Of a DNA stretch of 64,000 nt, positions 26,415 through 34,392 are shown one piece after another. The position numbers were made by a program, and so were the translations under genes. Below the pieces are notes generated by a model. The model ran no database searches and had not been told where the DNA came from. It worked only from the letters and a program-made list of their open reading frames with translations. Position 1 is the first letter of the stretch, and the number at the start of each line of letters is the position of its first letter. Origin of the DNA: SAR202 cluster bacterium bin127 (GTDB taxonomy: Bacteria; Chloroflexota; Dehalococcoidia; Lucifugimonadales; Lucifugimonadaceae); assembly GCA_002239045.1 (NCBI GenBank), contig MPNN01000004.1, forward strand, positions 1-64,000, in the 5' to 3' direction.

Positions 26415-27956
26415 TCATCGCACTCGCACCATCAACTCGTCGCCGTCGTGCCAAGGTTGCGACGCCACCGACCAGCTCAGCGTGTCGTTCGCGGCGTCGA
26501 CCGTCGCATCGTCCGCGTTCAGGGAGAGCGACACGGTGCCGTCCAGCTCGATGAAATCCACGACGTGCCCCGCGAGCGCGTCGTCCGAAGAGAGTTCGAA
26601 CTTGACCTTGCCCGACTCCCACTCGATCCGCTCAATCGCCGCCGCCGCGCCGTCGGCGTCCGTGAACGTCGCCGGTTTCAGAACCCCGTTCGAGCCGTCC
26701 GCCGCCACCGCCGCACCGTCAGTGACTGGATCGAAGAACGCCTCGTGCAGCACGCCCTCGGGGGCGACGGCGATGATGGTCCAGTCGTGACTGAGGACGT
26801 AGTCGCACAGTATAAACCGGAGCGGCACTTCGTTAAGGACGACCTCGTATTCGCCACCTGGAAGCGGACGCCTCGTCGCGAATGTCTCGTTGAATTCGAT
26901 CATGTCAGTTTCCGCCGTAAACAGCCCATCGCCGTCAACGTCGACGGCTGTAGATTCGCCTTGCACAACGGCGAACAGGGCGGCATCCCTGCCCTCGATC
27001 CACGTCCTCGTCCTTCGGTCCGGGTAGAGGCCGCCGTTCAGCCTTTGGTACACATCTGAGCCGGTCGTGCGGCCTGACGCGAGGCTGCTATCCTGGGGAC
27101 TTCTGGAGTCGGCAAGGAAATCCGAACCTTTGACTTCTCGAAAGTAGCGGATCGCCCGCTCGAACTCGTACTTCTCCGTGACGCATGTCTTGTACGCCTC
27201 CGATCCATCCCCGCCGTTGAACTCGGCGGCGACCTCTGTGATCCGCGTCTTCAGATCGCCGAGGGTGATTGTCGGAGCTGTTCCTGTGGTTGGGGGTAAA
27301 TCCAATAGGAACTCTTGACCGTCGACCGTCGCGCCCGTGCTGGTGGCGGCGGGTAACCAATCCTTGTTCGTCTCGCTTTGCAGGCTGTATCGGTCATCGT
27401 TGAAATACGGATCCCCAAGCGCTAGAAGGAAATGGTCAGCAAGCTGAAGCTGCCCGTCGATCGAAGTCCCAAACCCACTTGCCCCGTCATACAGGAAAAT
27501 GATTGCCTCCCTGTCGTCCCATTGATCATCACGTTCAGCCAGGATGGTCGCCTTGGCCTCGTTAGCCTCGTCGTTCGTGTCGTAGGGTCTGCCATCGACC
27601 CACACGGCCACCAAGTCGGACGGTCCGTCGCCCTTCAGGTACTCGCTCACGCTAAGGGTGAACTTCAGAACCGCTGTGTACTTGCTATCAGCGTCCACGA
27701 CAACCTCAGACGAAAGCGAGGTCATGGTTGCCCTAACCGCCACTGCACTAGCGATTATCTTCTCCTCGATCAGGGTGTCTCCGTGAAATAGACGGGGTAT
27801 GCTGACAGCCGCCTGCGACGCTCCCGCCCCTTCCGTCAGAGGCGGGACGACCATGGAAACCTCCCCAACCTTTGCTGCCGGATCATCGGCCCTGTTGAAC
27901 AGGCCGCAGGCCAGCAAGGCGGCGAGCATCGGAATGAGAATCATCGCGCGTATCAT
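26415..27956 (-). CDS. secreted lipoprotein of the tandem cluster (type A, copy 2)
   Basis: A 513-residue lipoprotein starting at ATG 27956 (MIRAMILIPMLAALLACG, lipobox LLAC), preceded by GAGGA at a suitable distance. The N-terminal module has IEEKIIASAVAVRATMTSLSSE, LSVSEYLKGDGPSDLVAVWVDG and WDDREAIIFLYDG. The middle region contains TWIEGRDAALFAV, matching VWLEGTDADLF in copy 3. The C-terminal 110-residue module is nearly the same as in the two sister genes, even at DNA level. It ends MVRVR without the extra tail of copy 3. A 65-bp gap precedes the LRR lipoprotein. Function is unknown; extracellular location is clear from the signal. Confidence 0.84.
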   Translation of the reverse strand: MIRAMILIPMLAALLACGLFNRADDPAAKVGEVSMVVPPLTEGAGASQAAVSIPRLFHGDTLIEEKIIASAVAVRATMTSLSSEVVVDADSKYTAVLKFTLSVSEYLKGDGPSDLVAVWVDGRPYDTNDEANEAKATILAERDDQWDDREAIIFLYDGASGFGTSIDGQLQLADHFLLALGDPYFNDDRYSLQSETNKDWLPAATSTGATVDGQEFLLDLPPTTGTAPTITLGDLKTRITEVAAEFNGGDGSEAYKTCVTEKYEFERAIRYFREVKGSDFLADSRSPQDSSLASGRTTGSDVYQRLNGGLYPDRRTRTWIEGRDAALFAVVQGESTAVDVDGDGLFTAETDMIEFNETFATRRPLPGGEYEVVLNEVPLRFILCDYVLSHDWTIIAVAPEGVLHEAFFDPVTDGAAVAADGSNGVLKPATFTDADGAAAAIERIEWESGKVKFELSSDDALAGHVVDFIELDGTVSLSLNADDATVDAANDTLSWSVASQPWHDGDELMVRVR

Positions 27957-28165
27957 CTTCGGTCCTCGTATCGGCTCGTGCGGTGTGTGGAGGAGATAGA
28001 TGGCACGTAGCTTTCTCGGTTCTTCATTCGCAATTCTCAAATCCAGGTTGGATGACGGCGCGCAATTTGCGTATCGAGGTTCCTGGTGCATCGTAGCTCA
28101 GTACTGTGTCTCGCAGGCTTGCAGGCGGTGGTGGTTGGCGAAATTGGGAACTATATGTAGTTCGA

Positions 28166-29665
28166 TCAGCGACCTTGCCGCACACGCAGCATCAGTTCGT
28201 CCCCATCGTGCCAGGGCTGCGATGCCACGGACCAGCTCAACGTGTCGTTCGCGGCATCGACCGTGGCGTCGTCCGCGTGAAGGGAGAGCGACACGGTGCC
28301 ATCAAGCTCGATGAACTCCACGACGTGGCCCGCGAGCGCGTCGTCCGAAGAGAGTTCGAACTTGATCGTGCCCGACTCCCACTCGATCCGCTCCAAGGTG
28401 GCCGCTGCGCCGTCCGCGTCCGTGAACGCCGCCGGCTTCAGAACCCCGTTCGTGTCGTCCGCCGCCACCGCGGTGCCGTCCGTCACCGGATCGAAGAACG
28501 CCTCGTGCAAGGTGCCTTCGGGGGCTTCGACGGTGATTGTCCACTCGTAGCGAATAGTCCACCCGTCGCAGAGACTGTAGAAAGGTCCTCTGTGGTTGAA
28601 ATAAAAACGATACGGTCCTTCGTGGAGCGGGCGCGTTGTGGTTACACGGTAGTTTCGGCTGGGTGTGGTCGCGTCGAACAAGCCTGAATCCCCGTCATCC
28701 AGCCACACCTCAAACGGTACGCCCGGGACAATGTCGGAGTTTTCGGGAAGTTCGTAGACTATTGCGCCGCCAGCCAGACCAGACCTGAACATATGAACGT
28801 ATGGCGGACTAATGTTGCTTCCTGTGTACGGTCTGTCGGGTCGTGTTTCAGCGCGATAGCGATCCCATCTTTCGAGCCGATATGAGTTCTCCACGCATTC
28901 CGCGTACTCCTCCGATCCGTCGCTGGCATCGAGCTTGGCGGCGACCGCCGCGACCCTCGTCTTCAACTCGTCTAACGTAATCGTCGGCCCTCTCCCGGAA
29001 TCTGGCGGCACATCCAAGAGGAAGCGCTGCTGGTCGCCACCGGGTTGAGATGGCGCGCTCATCGCCGATTCCGCTGGTAGCCACAACCTGTTATGCCGGT
29101 TAGCTATGCCGTATCCATCGTTGTTTTCTCCGTAGCCGAAATCCCACCATGTGCCGCCCCACGCCAGGTAGTATCGATTTGCCCGATGCGTGCTCGGAAG
29201 GTAAGTAGCGGAAGGTTGCAAGAAGATGATCGCATCATGGTCGTCCCAGTCCCGGTTCCGAGCCGCGACGATTGCCGGAAGCGCCGCCTCCGCCTCTTGG
29301 CGTGTGTCAAATAACGGAGCGGCTGCCCACACCGCTACGATGTCGTCAGCGCCACTGCCTTTCAGGTATTCGAGAACACTAAAGCTGAACTCCAGGAGCA
29401 CTGAGTGCTTCGTTGCTGGATTTGAGGTGCCTGACTCGACGGTTGAGGAAACCGAATCGAGTCGCACCTTGGCGATGATGGGCGACTTGAGGGTCCTCTC
29501 TTCGAGCGAAGTGGCGCCGAGATAGGCTGGCGGCCGAGCGTCCACCGCCACCGTCGACACGGTACCCGCCTCGCTCCCTTCGGTCGTCCGTCCATCGCTG
29601 AAGAGGCCGCAACCCAGCAGCAGTACCGTCATGCCGATCAACAGCGCGAGGGTTAATGATTGCAT
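28166..29665 (-). CDS. secreted lipoprotein of the tandem cluster (type A, copy 1)
   Basis: A roughly 500-residue lipoprotein, first of the five-gene cluster. The start at 29665 (MQSLTLALLIGMTVLLLGCG) was chosen because it begins a clean lipoprotein signal and has AAAGGAA upstream; an ATG at 29689 lacks an RBS. After the lipid Cys it continues LFSDGRTTEGSEAG, almost as in copy 3. Shared elements are LEEISL-like LEERTLKSPIIAKVRLDSVSS, VLEYLKGSGADDIVAVWAA, SGDQQRF-like PGGDQQRFLLDVPPDSG, and the C-terminal FFDPVTDGTAVAAD/LSSDDALAGHVVEFIELDG module. Copies 1 and 3 are closer to each other than to copy 2. There is no known family name; secreted binding protein by inference. Confidence 0.84.
   Translation of the reverse strand: MQSLTLALLIGMTVLLLGCGLFSDGRTTEGSEAGTVSTVAVDARPPAYLGATSLEERTLKSPIIAKVRLDSVSSTVESGTSNPATKHSVLLEFSFSVLEYLKGSGADDIVAVWAAAPLFDTRQEAEAALPAIVAARNRDWDDHDAIIFLQPSATYLPSTHRANRYYLAWGGTWWDFGYGENNDGYGIANRHNRLWLPAESAMSAPSQPGGDQQRFLLDVPPDSGRGPTITLDELKTRVAAVAAKLDASDGSEEYAECVENSYRLERWDRYRAETRPDRPYTGSNISPPYVHMFRSGLAGGAIVYELPENSDIVPGVPFEVWLDDGDSGLFDATTPSRNYRVTTTRPLHEGPYRFYFNHRGPFYSLCDGWTIRYEWTITVEAPEGTLHEAFFDPVTDGTAVAADDTNGVLKPAAFTDADGAAATLERIEWESGTIKFELSSDDALAGHVVEFIELDGTVSLSLHADDATVDAANDTLSWSVASQPWHDGDELMLRVRQGR
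28190..28520 (-). repeat. near-identical 3' module shared by three lipoprotein genes
   Basis: About 330 bp here match 22690-23015 and 26430-26755 with only scattered mismatches, for example the shared run GAGCGCGTCGTCCGAAGAGA. The rest of these genes is much more diverged. This suggests recent copying or gene conversion of the C-terminal module. Confidence 0.85.
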
Positions 29666-29715
29666 AGCTCTGTTCCTTTTCTCAGGCATTGGAATTCGAT
29701 TGCTGTTGCCTTTGA

Positions 29716-29841
29716 TCAATGGCTGGCGGAGTCGTGGTAGGCGTAGATCGCCTCTAGCTGCTTTTCGTCCTCGCCTAAGATCCCGAAGCTAGAGTTCATG
29801 TCGGCGTTCGGCAGGCAGCGGGAAACCCGGCAATCGGCTCA
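29716..29841 (-). pseudogene. C-terminal remnant, possibly of a metalloprotease
   Basis: A minus-strand reading of about 40 codons between stops ends MNSSFGILGEDEKQLEAIYA followed by YHDSASH. The pattern 'MNSS...ED...L.AIYAYH' resembles the tail of matrixin-type metalloproteases (met-turn, then D..ALQALYG), but the HExxH part is absent, so the match is weak. The remaining gap up to 30066 holds three REP-like palindromes (29978-30040) and no gene that I can support. Confidence 0.25.
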
Positions 29842-29977
29842 CTGCAACCGCGTCGATCACGATCGAGAGCTGCATGTGGAGAAACGGCGGCATGGCACAA
29901 TCCTACCGTTCCTCGGAGAGCCTCAGGGCGGACAATCGCGGGGCGTGATGGCGGGCTTTGTCGTTCTCTGGGTTCCC

Positions 29978-30040
29978 GCGTCCGCGGGAATGACGGGTTG
30001 TTGCGGGAATGACGGTGGCTTTCGCCGGAATGACGGTGGG
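29978..30040. repeat. cluster of three REP-like repeats
   Basis: GGGTTCCCGCGTCCGCGGGAATGACGG, then TTGCGGGAATGACGG, then GGCTTTCGCCGGAATGACGG occur within 63 bp. The first and third carry the palindromic cores found elsewhere in the window. Confidence 0.75.
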
Positions 30041-30066
30041 GGCCGGGGTTGACGTGGGCGTGGGCT

Positions 30067-31314
30067 TTATGCCGCCAAACGAGCCGCATCTATCGCGCCG
30101 ATATCGGTAGAAGACTCGCCTGTTGTCACAATGTCGCTTATCGCTTTGCCGGTGAGCGGCGCGTAGTGAACACCCTCTGACCAGTGACCAGATGCAATGT
30201 AGACGTTGTCCCGTCCCGGTGCTTTGCCGACAAACGGTTTGCCGTCGGCCGGCATGGGGCGTAGACACGCGGTGTGATGAGTCACCGAGTCCTTCGTAAT
30301 CCGATCGGTCAATCGCTGGACTCGCGGCAAGATGAACTCCCAAGCGTAATCCGAAGTCTCGCGGTCGTAACCTTTGCCGTCCTCTTTCGTCGCTCCCAAC
30401 ACCGTGCGGGACAGGCGACGGGTGAGAATCACGCCACCTTCATCCATGTTGTGCATCGTGGCTGGCGGTTTGTCTTGATCAGCCCCCCTTTGTCCTATGG
30501 ACATTTCCCCCGCGAGCGGGGGAAACCCGGGTGCGGTGGGGGTTCCCGCGTGTGCGGGAATGACGTTGGCACCGCCAGCTTCATCCGAAGGCAGGTGCAT
30601 GTACAGCAGCTCGCCTTTTTGCGGTTCGACGGGAATGTCGTAACCCAGCCAATCGTTGGCCTCTTTTGTCCACGGACCCATCGCTAGGACAATCGCGTCC
30701 GCTTCGACTATGGTGCCGTCGGATAGCTTGACACCGTTCGGGGCGTCTTCCGGACCAGAAAAACCGACTGCGGTGCCGATCTTTACCTCGGCTCCACCGA
30801 TCTGCGCGGCTTTGAGAAGCGATTGTGTTAACAGCATTGAATCGACGGTCGGTTCGATGGATGTGGCACAGGCACCAACTACCTCGTCGCTCAACCAATC
30901 GCATACTTCACGCGCCTCGGAACCACTCAACCATTCCGCAGGCAACCCTTCAGCGATGCGGTCCGCCATGAACTGTTGGGAGGCATCAATACCCGGCTCT
31001 TCAAATCCGCATCGCAGATACGGTTTGAGGTCGTAACCATGGTCGATGCCCGTGACCTCAGGCAGTTCGTCCGCCAATCTCGCGTGCAACTCAAGCGAAG
31101 CAGCCGATAGCGCCAGCAACCCGGGATCGTTGGAACCTGAATACGGCGTCAGGATGCCAGCCGAGTATCCGCTGGCACCCGAGGCGATTTCGTCGCGCTC
31201 GACCACCGTGACGTCAGAAACGCCAACCCGGGTCAAATAATACGCCGTCGCGCAACCGATGATTCCGCCGCCGACAATGACGACGCGTGAGGAAGGTCTT
31301 GTTTTCGGTTTCAC
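30067..31314 (-). CDS. FAD-dependent amino-acid oxidase family protein with repeat-derived insert
   Basis: A 415-residue DAO-family flavoprotein. The FAD-binding motif is VVIVGGGIIGCATAYYLTRVG, with ERDEIASGASGYSAGI next, as in glycine/D-amino-acid oxidases. The C-terminal FAD contact is NVYIASGHWSEGVHYAPLTGKAISDIV. It probably oxidises a small amine or amino acid. Between GELLYMHLPSDEAGG and DEGGVILTRRL there are about 40 residues (NVIPAHAGTPTAPGFPPLAG...) encoded by two DNA palindromes, an in-frame repeat insertion absent from normal family members. The reading frame is kept, so the enzyme may still work. It may be functionally linked to the sarcosine-oxidase-like gene at 32345. Confidence 0.88.
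   Translation of the reverse strand: MKPKTRPSSRVVIVGGGIIGCATAYYLTRVGVSDVTVVERDEIASGASGYSAGILTPYSGSNDPGLLALSAASLELHARLADELPEVTGIDHGYDLKPYLRCGFEEPGIDASQQFMADRIAEGLPAEWLSGSEAREVCDWLSDEVVGACATSIEPTVDSMLLTQSLLKAAQIGGAEVKIGTAVGFSGPEDAPNGVKLSDGTIVEADAIVLAMGPWTKEANDWLGYDIPVEPQKGELLYMHLPSDEAGGANVIPAHAGTPTAPGFPPLAGEMSIGQRGADQDKPPATMHNMDEGGVILTRRLSRTVLGATKEDGKGYDRETSDYAWEFILPRVQRLTDRITKDSVTHHTACLRPMPADGKPFVGKAPGRDNVYIASGHWSEGVHYAPLTGKAISDIVTTGESSTDIGAIDAARLAA
30480..30570. repeat. REP-like double palindrome inserted in a coding region
   Basis: Two hairpins lie inside the FAD oxidase gene: TTTCCCCCGC/GCGGGGGAAA with a GA loop (30504-30525), and the TTCCCGCG-type core at 30542-30567 ending GGGAATGACG. 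Both match intergenic repeats of this window. The insert is in frame. Confidence 0.85.
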
Positions 31315-31450
31315 GGCCGTTGGCTTCTATGGGCCTTGCTTGTTATGAAATCTGGGCCCGTTCGCGGCGTTACCCTGTTGCCCTTCCCCTCTGGATTCCG
31401 GCTTTCGCCGGAATGACGGTGGTTGCGCACAGCAATTCAGGGGCAGGATC

Positions 31451-32254
31451 TTACGGCCCGCTCCGGGAACCGGAGGTGGCGATCGCTCGCCCATTGCTGG
31501 GTTGCAGTGGCCTGTTGTTTGGTCCGGTCAGACCTTGCAGGGCGTCAACTTGAGCTTGCGATACCGTGCCGATTTCCAACATGATGAAGCGGTCGGCCGG
31601 TTCGGCACATGGCGGGGAGGTCATGGAACCTTTATACGAGTAATATCCGGAGTCCTTGGTCATTAATCCACGAGCGTTGAGGATCCCGGTCACGTCAACG
31701 GTGCCGACGTCGGCGGGAATATTGTCAATGATCTCCTGCACGACAGGGTTGGCTTCACCAATTTCGTAGAGCATCGAGATTACCGCGACGTCTCCGAATA
31801 CTTGGCTGTGAAGGAGTTGGAGTTCCAGCGGATACGAAGTGCCGTCGATGTGATGCTCGCTCGGTGTGTGAGCGGTCACGGTTTCGAGCTGATATGTGCG
31901 TTCGCCGAAGCCTAACCGGTTCCCTGTCGGGTACCTGACCGATATTAGATGCCCGCCATTGGTCACAGCCTCGGCTTCTTTCCGGTAGGAGAAAGAGATT
32001 GGAGGCGAACTACCTAGTTCATAACCGGTGATGTCGATCGGGGATTGTTGAGTGCCTTCGCCACACCGCGCATTATCGGCAGAAAGCGACGCCCAGTTCT
32101 CAGGGCCGCCCGCGCCAGAATAACTCCACTCAACCGTTTCTTGGACCTCTTCGACGACCTCCTCGCCGCCGCATGCGACCACCGTCAATGCCAGCGTGAG
32201 TAGCGACGCCATCAACATCCCACCAAGATGCCTTGTAGTAAGTCTCGAGTTCAT
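31451..32254 (-). CDS. alpha-carbonic-anhydrase-like lipoprotein lacking two zinc ligands
   Basis: From ATG 32254 (GAGGAAG upstream) the 267-residue protein has a lipoprotein signal with C28 in TVVACGG. The alpha-carbonic anhydrase fold is clear: WSYSGAGGPENWASL, CGEGTQQSPIDI, GGHLISV, AHTPSEHHIDG, YPLELQLLHS and the C-terminal YSYKGSMTSPPCAEPADRFIML. The normal zinc triad is H-x-H plus H. Here the first is T127 (usual FHFH reads VTAH), the second is H129, and the third is Q146 (usual ELHLVH reads ELQLLH). It therefore should not bind catalytic zinc in the usual way and is probably a carbonic-anhydrase-related binding protein on the cell surface. Confidence 0.9.
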   Translation of the reverse strand: MNSRLTTRHLGGMLMASLLTLALTVVACGGEEVVEEVQETVEWSYSGAGGPENWASLSADNARCGEGTQQSPIDITGYELGSSPPISFSYRKEAEAVTNGGHLISVRYPTGNRLGFGERTYQLETVTAHTPSEHHIDGTSYPLELQLLHSQVFGDVAVISMLYEIGEANPVVQEIIDNIPADVGTVDVTGILNARGLMTKDSGYYSYKGSMTSPPCAEPADRFIMLEIGTVSQAQVDALQGLTGPNNRPLQPSNGRAIATSGSRSGP

Positions 32255-32344
32255 TCTCTTCCTCGGGGCGATTCGTCGCCCGGTTTGGTTCCACCAACTA
32301 AAAGTTGCCCGCACACTCGATAGATTCTAAGTTAGCCGTAGCAA

Positions 32345-33556
32345 TTAGTCATCAGGGCATTCAGTTTGTGATTCGTCGGAAAGCAAACGATCGATCTGGA
32401 TAAGCGGCGCATCGTATCCGTGGTCGCCCTTGGTCGCCATGTCCGCCACCATCTCGCCGATCACCGACGCGAACTTGAAGCCGTGACCCGAACAGGGACT
32501 GCAAATTATGACGTTCCGATGTCCGGGGTGCCAGTCCAACAGGAATTGGCGGTCCGGCGTGTCCGTGTAAAGACAGACCGCTGACCTCAACACGCGTCCG
32601 TTCAATTGTGGAATTATGTCGGAAATCGCATCTCGGAGCGATCGCTCGTCCGATTCGCGCACGGTGCGGTCTAGGTCCTTCGGATCGTCAAACATCTCGC
32701 CTTCGTGATGGAACGCCGTCTTGACCCCGCCGCCGAAATCGGGTTGGCAGTAAAGACTCTGGCCAGGTGACCATTCCCACGAGTGGTTCGGACTGTTTTC
32801 AGGCCTGAACATTTCCGGACTGCCAGCAGGTTGGAACCAGAAAAGCACCTGCCGCTCCAACCGAAACGGGAGATTTAGCTTGGATACAAACCCCGGATTC
32901 CACGCCCCCGCAGAGAATACGATTTGATCTGCGGTGTACTCGCCATGGTCGGTAAAGACACGCACACCATCGCCGTCCGGGCGCCAGCTTCGTACTGGCT
33001 CGTTGTAGTGGAGATCCGCGCCTTCTTTTGACGCTTGACCGAGGTGCGCAGACACACACTTTTCAGGGAACAACACCCCGGAACGCGAATCGTACGCGCC
33101 GATCATGTTGTCCCGCGGTTCGAACTGCGGCCATCGTTTCCGGATTTCTGAAGGGTCGAGGATTTCGATCTCGAGATCATGCTCGTCCGCAGAACGTTTC
33201 ATCCCTCGGATGCCGTCGCTCTCTGGACGACCCATTGTGATGCCACCGGTTATTCGCAACAGCTCTCCGAACGCTCCCGCCCCGGCGCGCGCGGTTTCCG
33301 GAAAGTCATCGGCCGCCGCCTCTTCCAACTCCCGCCAGATCTCGTAACCGCGCATCACGATCGGGACGTAGTCGGGATGCTCGGCGTAGACTTCGCGAAT
33401 TACACGCGTGTCGCCGTGGCTCGAACCTAGAGAGTGCGGAGGCGTGAAGGCGTCGAACCCGATTACGGCGGTGCCGCGCTTGGCGAGTTGCCATGCCGAT
33501 GCGCTGCCATGGGCACCTAAACCTACGATGATGACGTCAGCGGATTTGTTGCCCAT
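32345..33556 (-). CDS. sarcosine oxidase/N-methyltryptophan oxidase family protein
   Basis: A 403-residue monomeric sarcosine oxidase-type flavoenzyme, which oxidises N-methyl or other secondary amines and yields peroxide. The FAD motif is VIIVGLGAHGSASAWQLAKRG. The family signature SSHGDTRVIREVYAEHPDYVPI follows. The covalent-flavin Cys is kept in SAVCLYTDTPDRQFLLDWHP (about residue 326). The C-terminal SGHGFKFASVIGEMVADM completes the FAD site. Length and all key residues look intact. It is in the same orientation as the carbonic-anhydrase-like gene (90 bp downstream) and the other FAD oxidase. Confidence 0.92.
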   Translation of the reverse strand: MGNKSADVIIVGLGAHGSASAWQLAKRGTAVIGFDAFTPPHSLGSSHGDTRVIREVYAEHPDYVPIVMRGYEIWRELEEAAADDFPETARAGAGAFGELLRITGGITMGRPESDGIRGMKRSADEHDLEIEILDPSEIRKRWPQFEPRDNMIGAYDSRSGVLFPEKCVSAHLGQASKEGADLHYNEPVRSWRPDGDGVRVFTDHGEYTADQIVFSAGAWNPGFVSKLNLPFRLERQVLFWFQPAGSPEMFRPENSPNHSWEWSPGQSLYCQPDFGGGVKTAFHHEGEMFDDPKDLDRTVRESDERSLRDAISDIIPQLNGRVLRSAVCLYTDTPDRQFLLDWHPGHRNVIICSPCSGHGFKFASVIGEMVADMATKGDHGYDAPLIQIDRLLSDESQTECPDD

Positions 33557-33578
33557 CGGCTCTCTTCCAGTTTGCGAA

Positions 33579-34214
33579 TTAGTTGAACGACAGCGGTGCT
33601 ACCGCGAATACCACTTGGAACGGTTTGCAGTATATGACTACGCTGTGGTGGTCATCCACGCTAACGTCATCCGGAATCGGATAGTTCTGGTTTCCGATAT
33701 TGCCCTTCAATTTGCCTATTTCTACATACGACACGTCATCCGCGTGCACGTCACCACGTCCCATTGGGTCCGGGTGGGTTGTCAGTATGACTCGGAGGTC
33801 CGGCCCGTTGATCACGTTGAAGTCCTCAAAACGCAACACGTATCCGTCGGTGCCAAGGTTGTAGACCGTGGCCATACCACTGCCTTTGTGAAAAGCATCG
33901 CCATCACGGAATTCACCCCACTTCACCGCTTCTGGCGCAAGCATCGCACCCATCGCCTCCATCATCTCTTCCTCGACCTCCGTCGGCGCATCCATCGCGG
34001 CTTCCATCGTCGCATCGGCGTCAGGCATGGACATGCCTGCCGGGATCACAGCATTTTCCAACGCCGGAAATTCCTCGTCAACGACTACGTCGATGAAGAG
34101 CGGAGAGCCGAGCCACCAGGCGACGGCTAAGCCGGGCACGATGATTACCGCCGCGATCACTGCCGACAACGGTTTATGGGATTTGATCCAATCGGTGATT
34201 CGTTTCATGGTCAT
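33579..34214 (-). CDS. membrane-anchored DM13-domain protein
   Basis: A 211-residue protein with one N-terminal membrane helix (residues about 17-36, SAVIAAVIIVPGLAVAWWLG). A Met/Glu/Ala-rich linker follows, then a DM13 domain (about 98-208). Domain hallmarks are WGEFRDGDAFHKGSGMATVY, GYVLRFEDFNVINGPDLRVILTTH, IGKLKGNIGNQNYPIP and SVVIYCKPFQVVFAVAPL, with the single Cys conserved in many DM13 proteins. DM13 is thought to take part in redox or electron transfer; that role here is inference. It lies 22 bp upstream of the sarcosine oxidase-like gene. The start may instead be the Met at residue 3. Confidence 0.87.
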   Translation of the reverse strand: MTMKRITDWIKSHKPLSAVIAAVIIVPGLAVAWWLGSPLFIDVVVDEEFPALENAVIPAGMSMPDADATMEAAMDAPTEVEEEMMEAMGAMLAPEAVKWGEFRDGDAFHKGSGMATVYNLGTDGYVLRFEDFNVINGPDLRVILTTHPDPMGRGDVHADDVSYVEIGKLKGNIGNQNYPIPDDVSVDDHHSVVIYCKPFQVVFAVAPLSFN

Positions 34215-34392
34215 ATTCTCGGATTTGGGGTGGAGAAATGGTGAATTTAACGAAAGTTCCTTTGTTTTGATTCTACGGTGATTGTTAAAGGTGCGGACTT
34301 CAATACAACCCGCGAAATCTCCTCGCGAATTACGACCGGTTCGCGGTTAGACTTGCATCATTCCGGCGACCTGTAGTCCGGTCCCCTCGATC

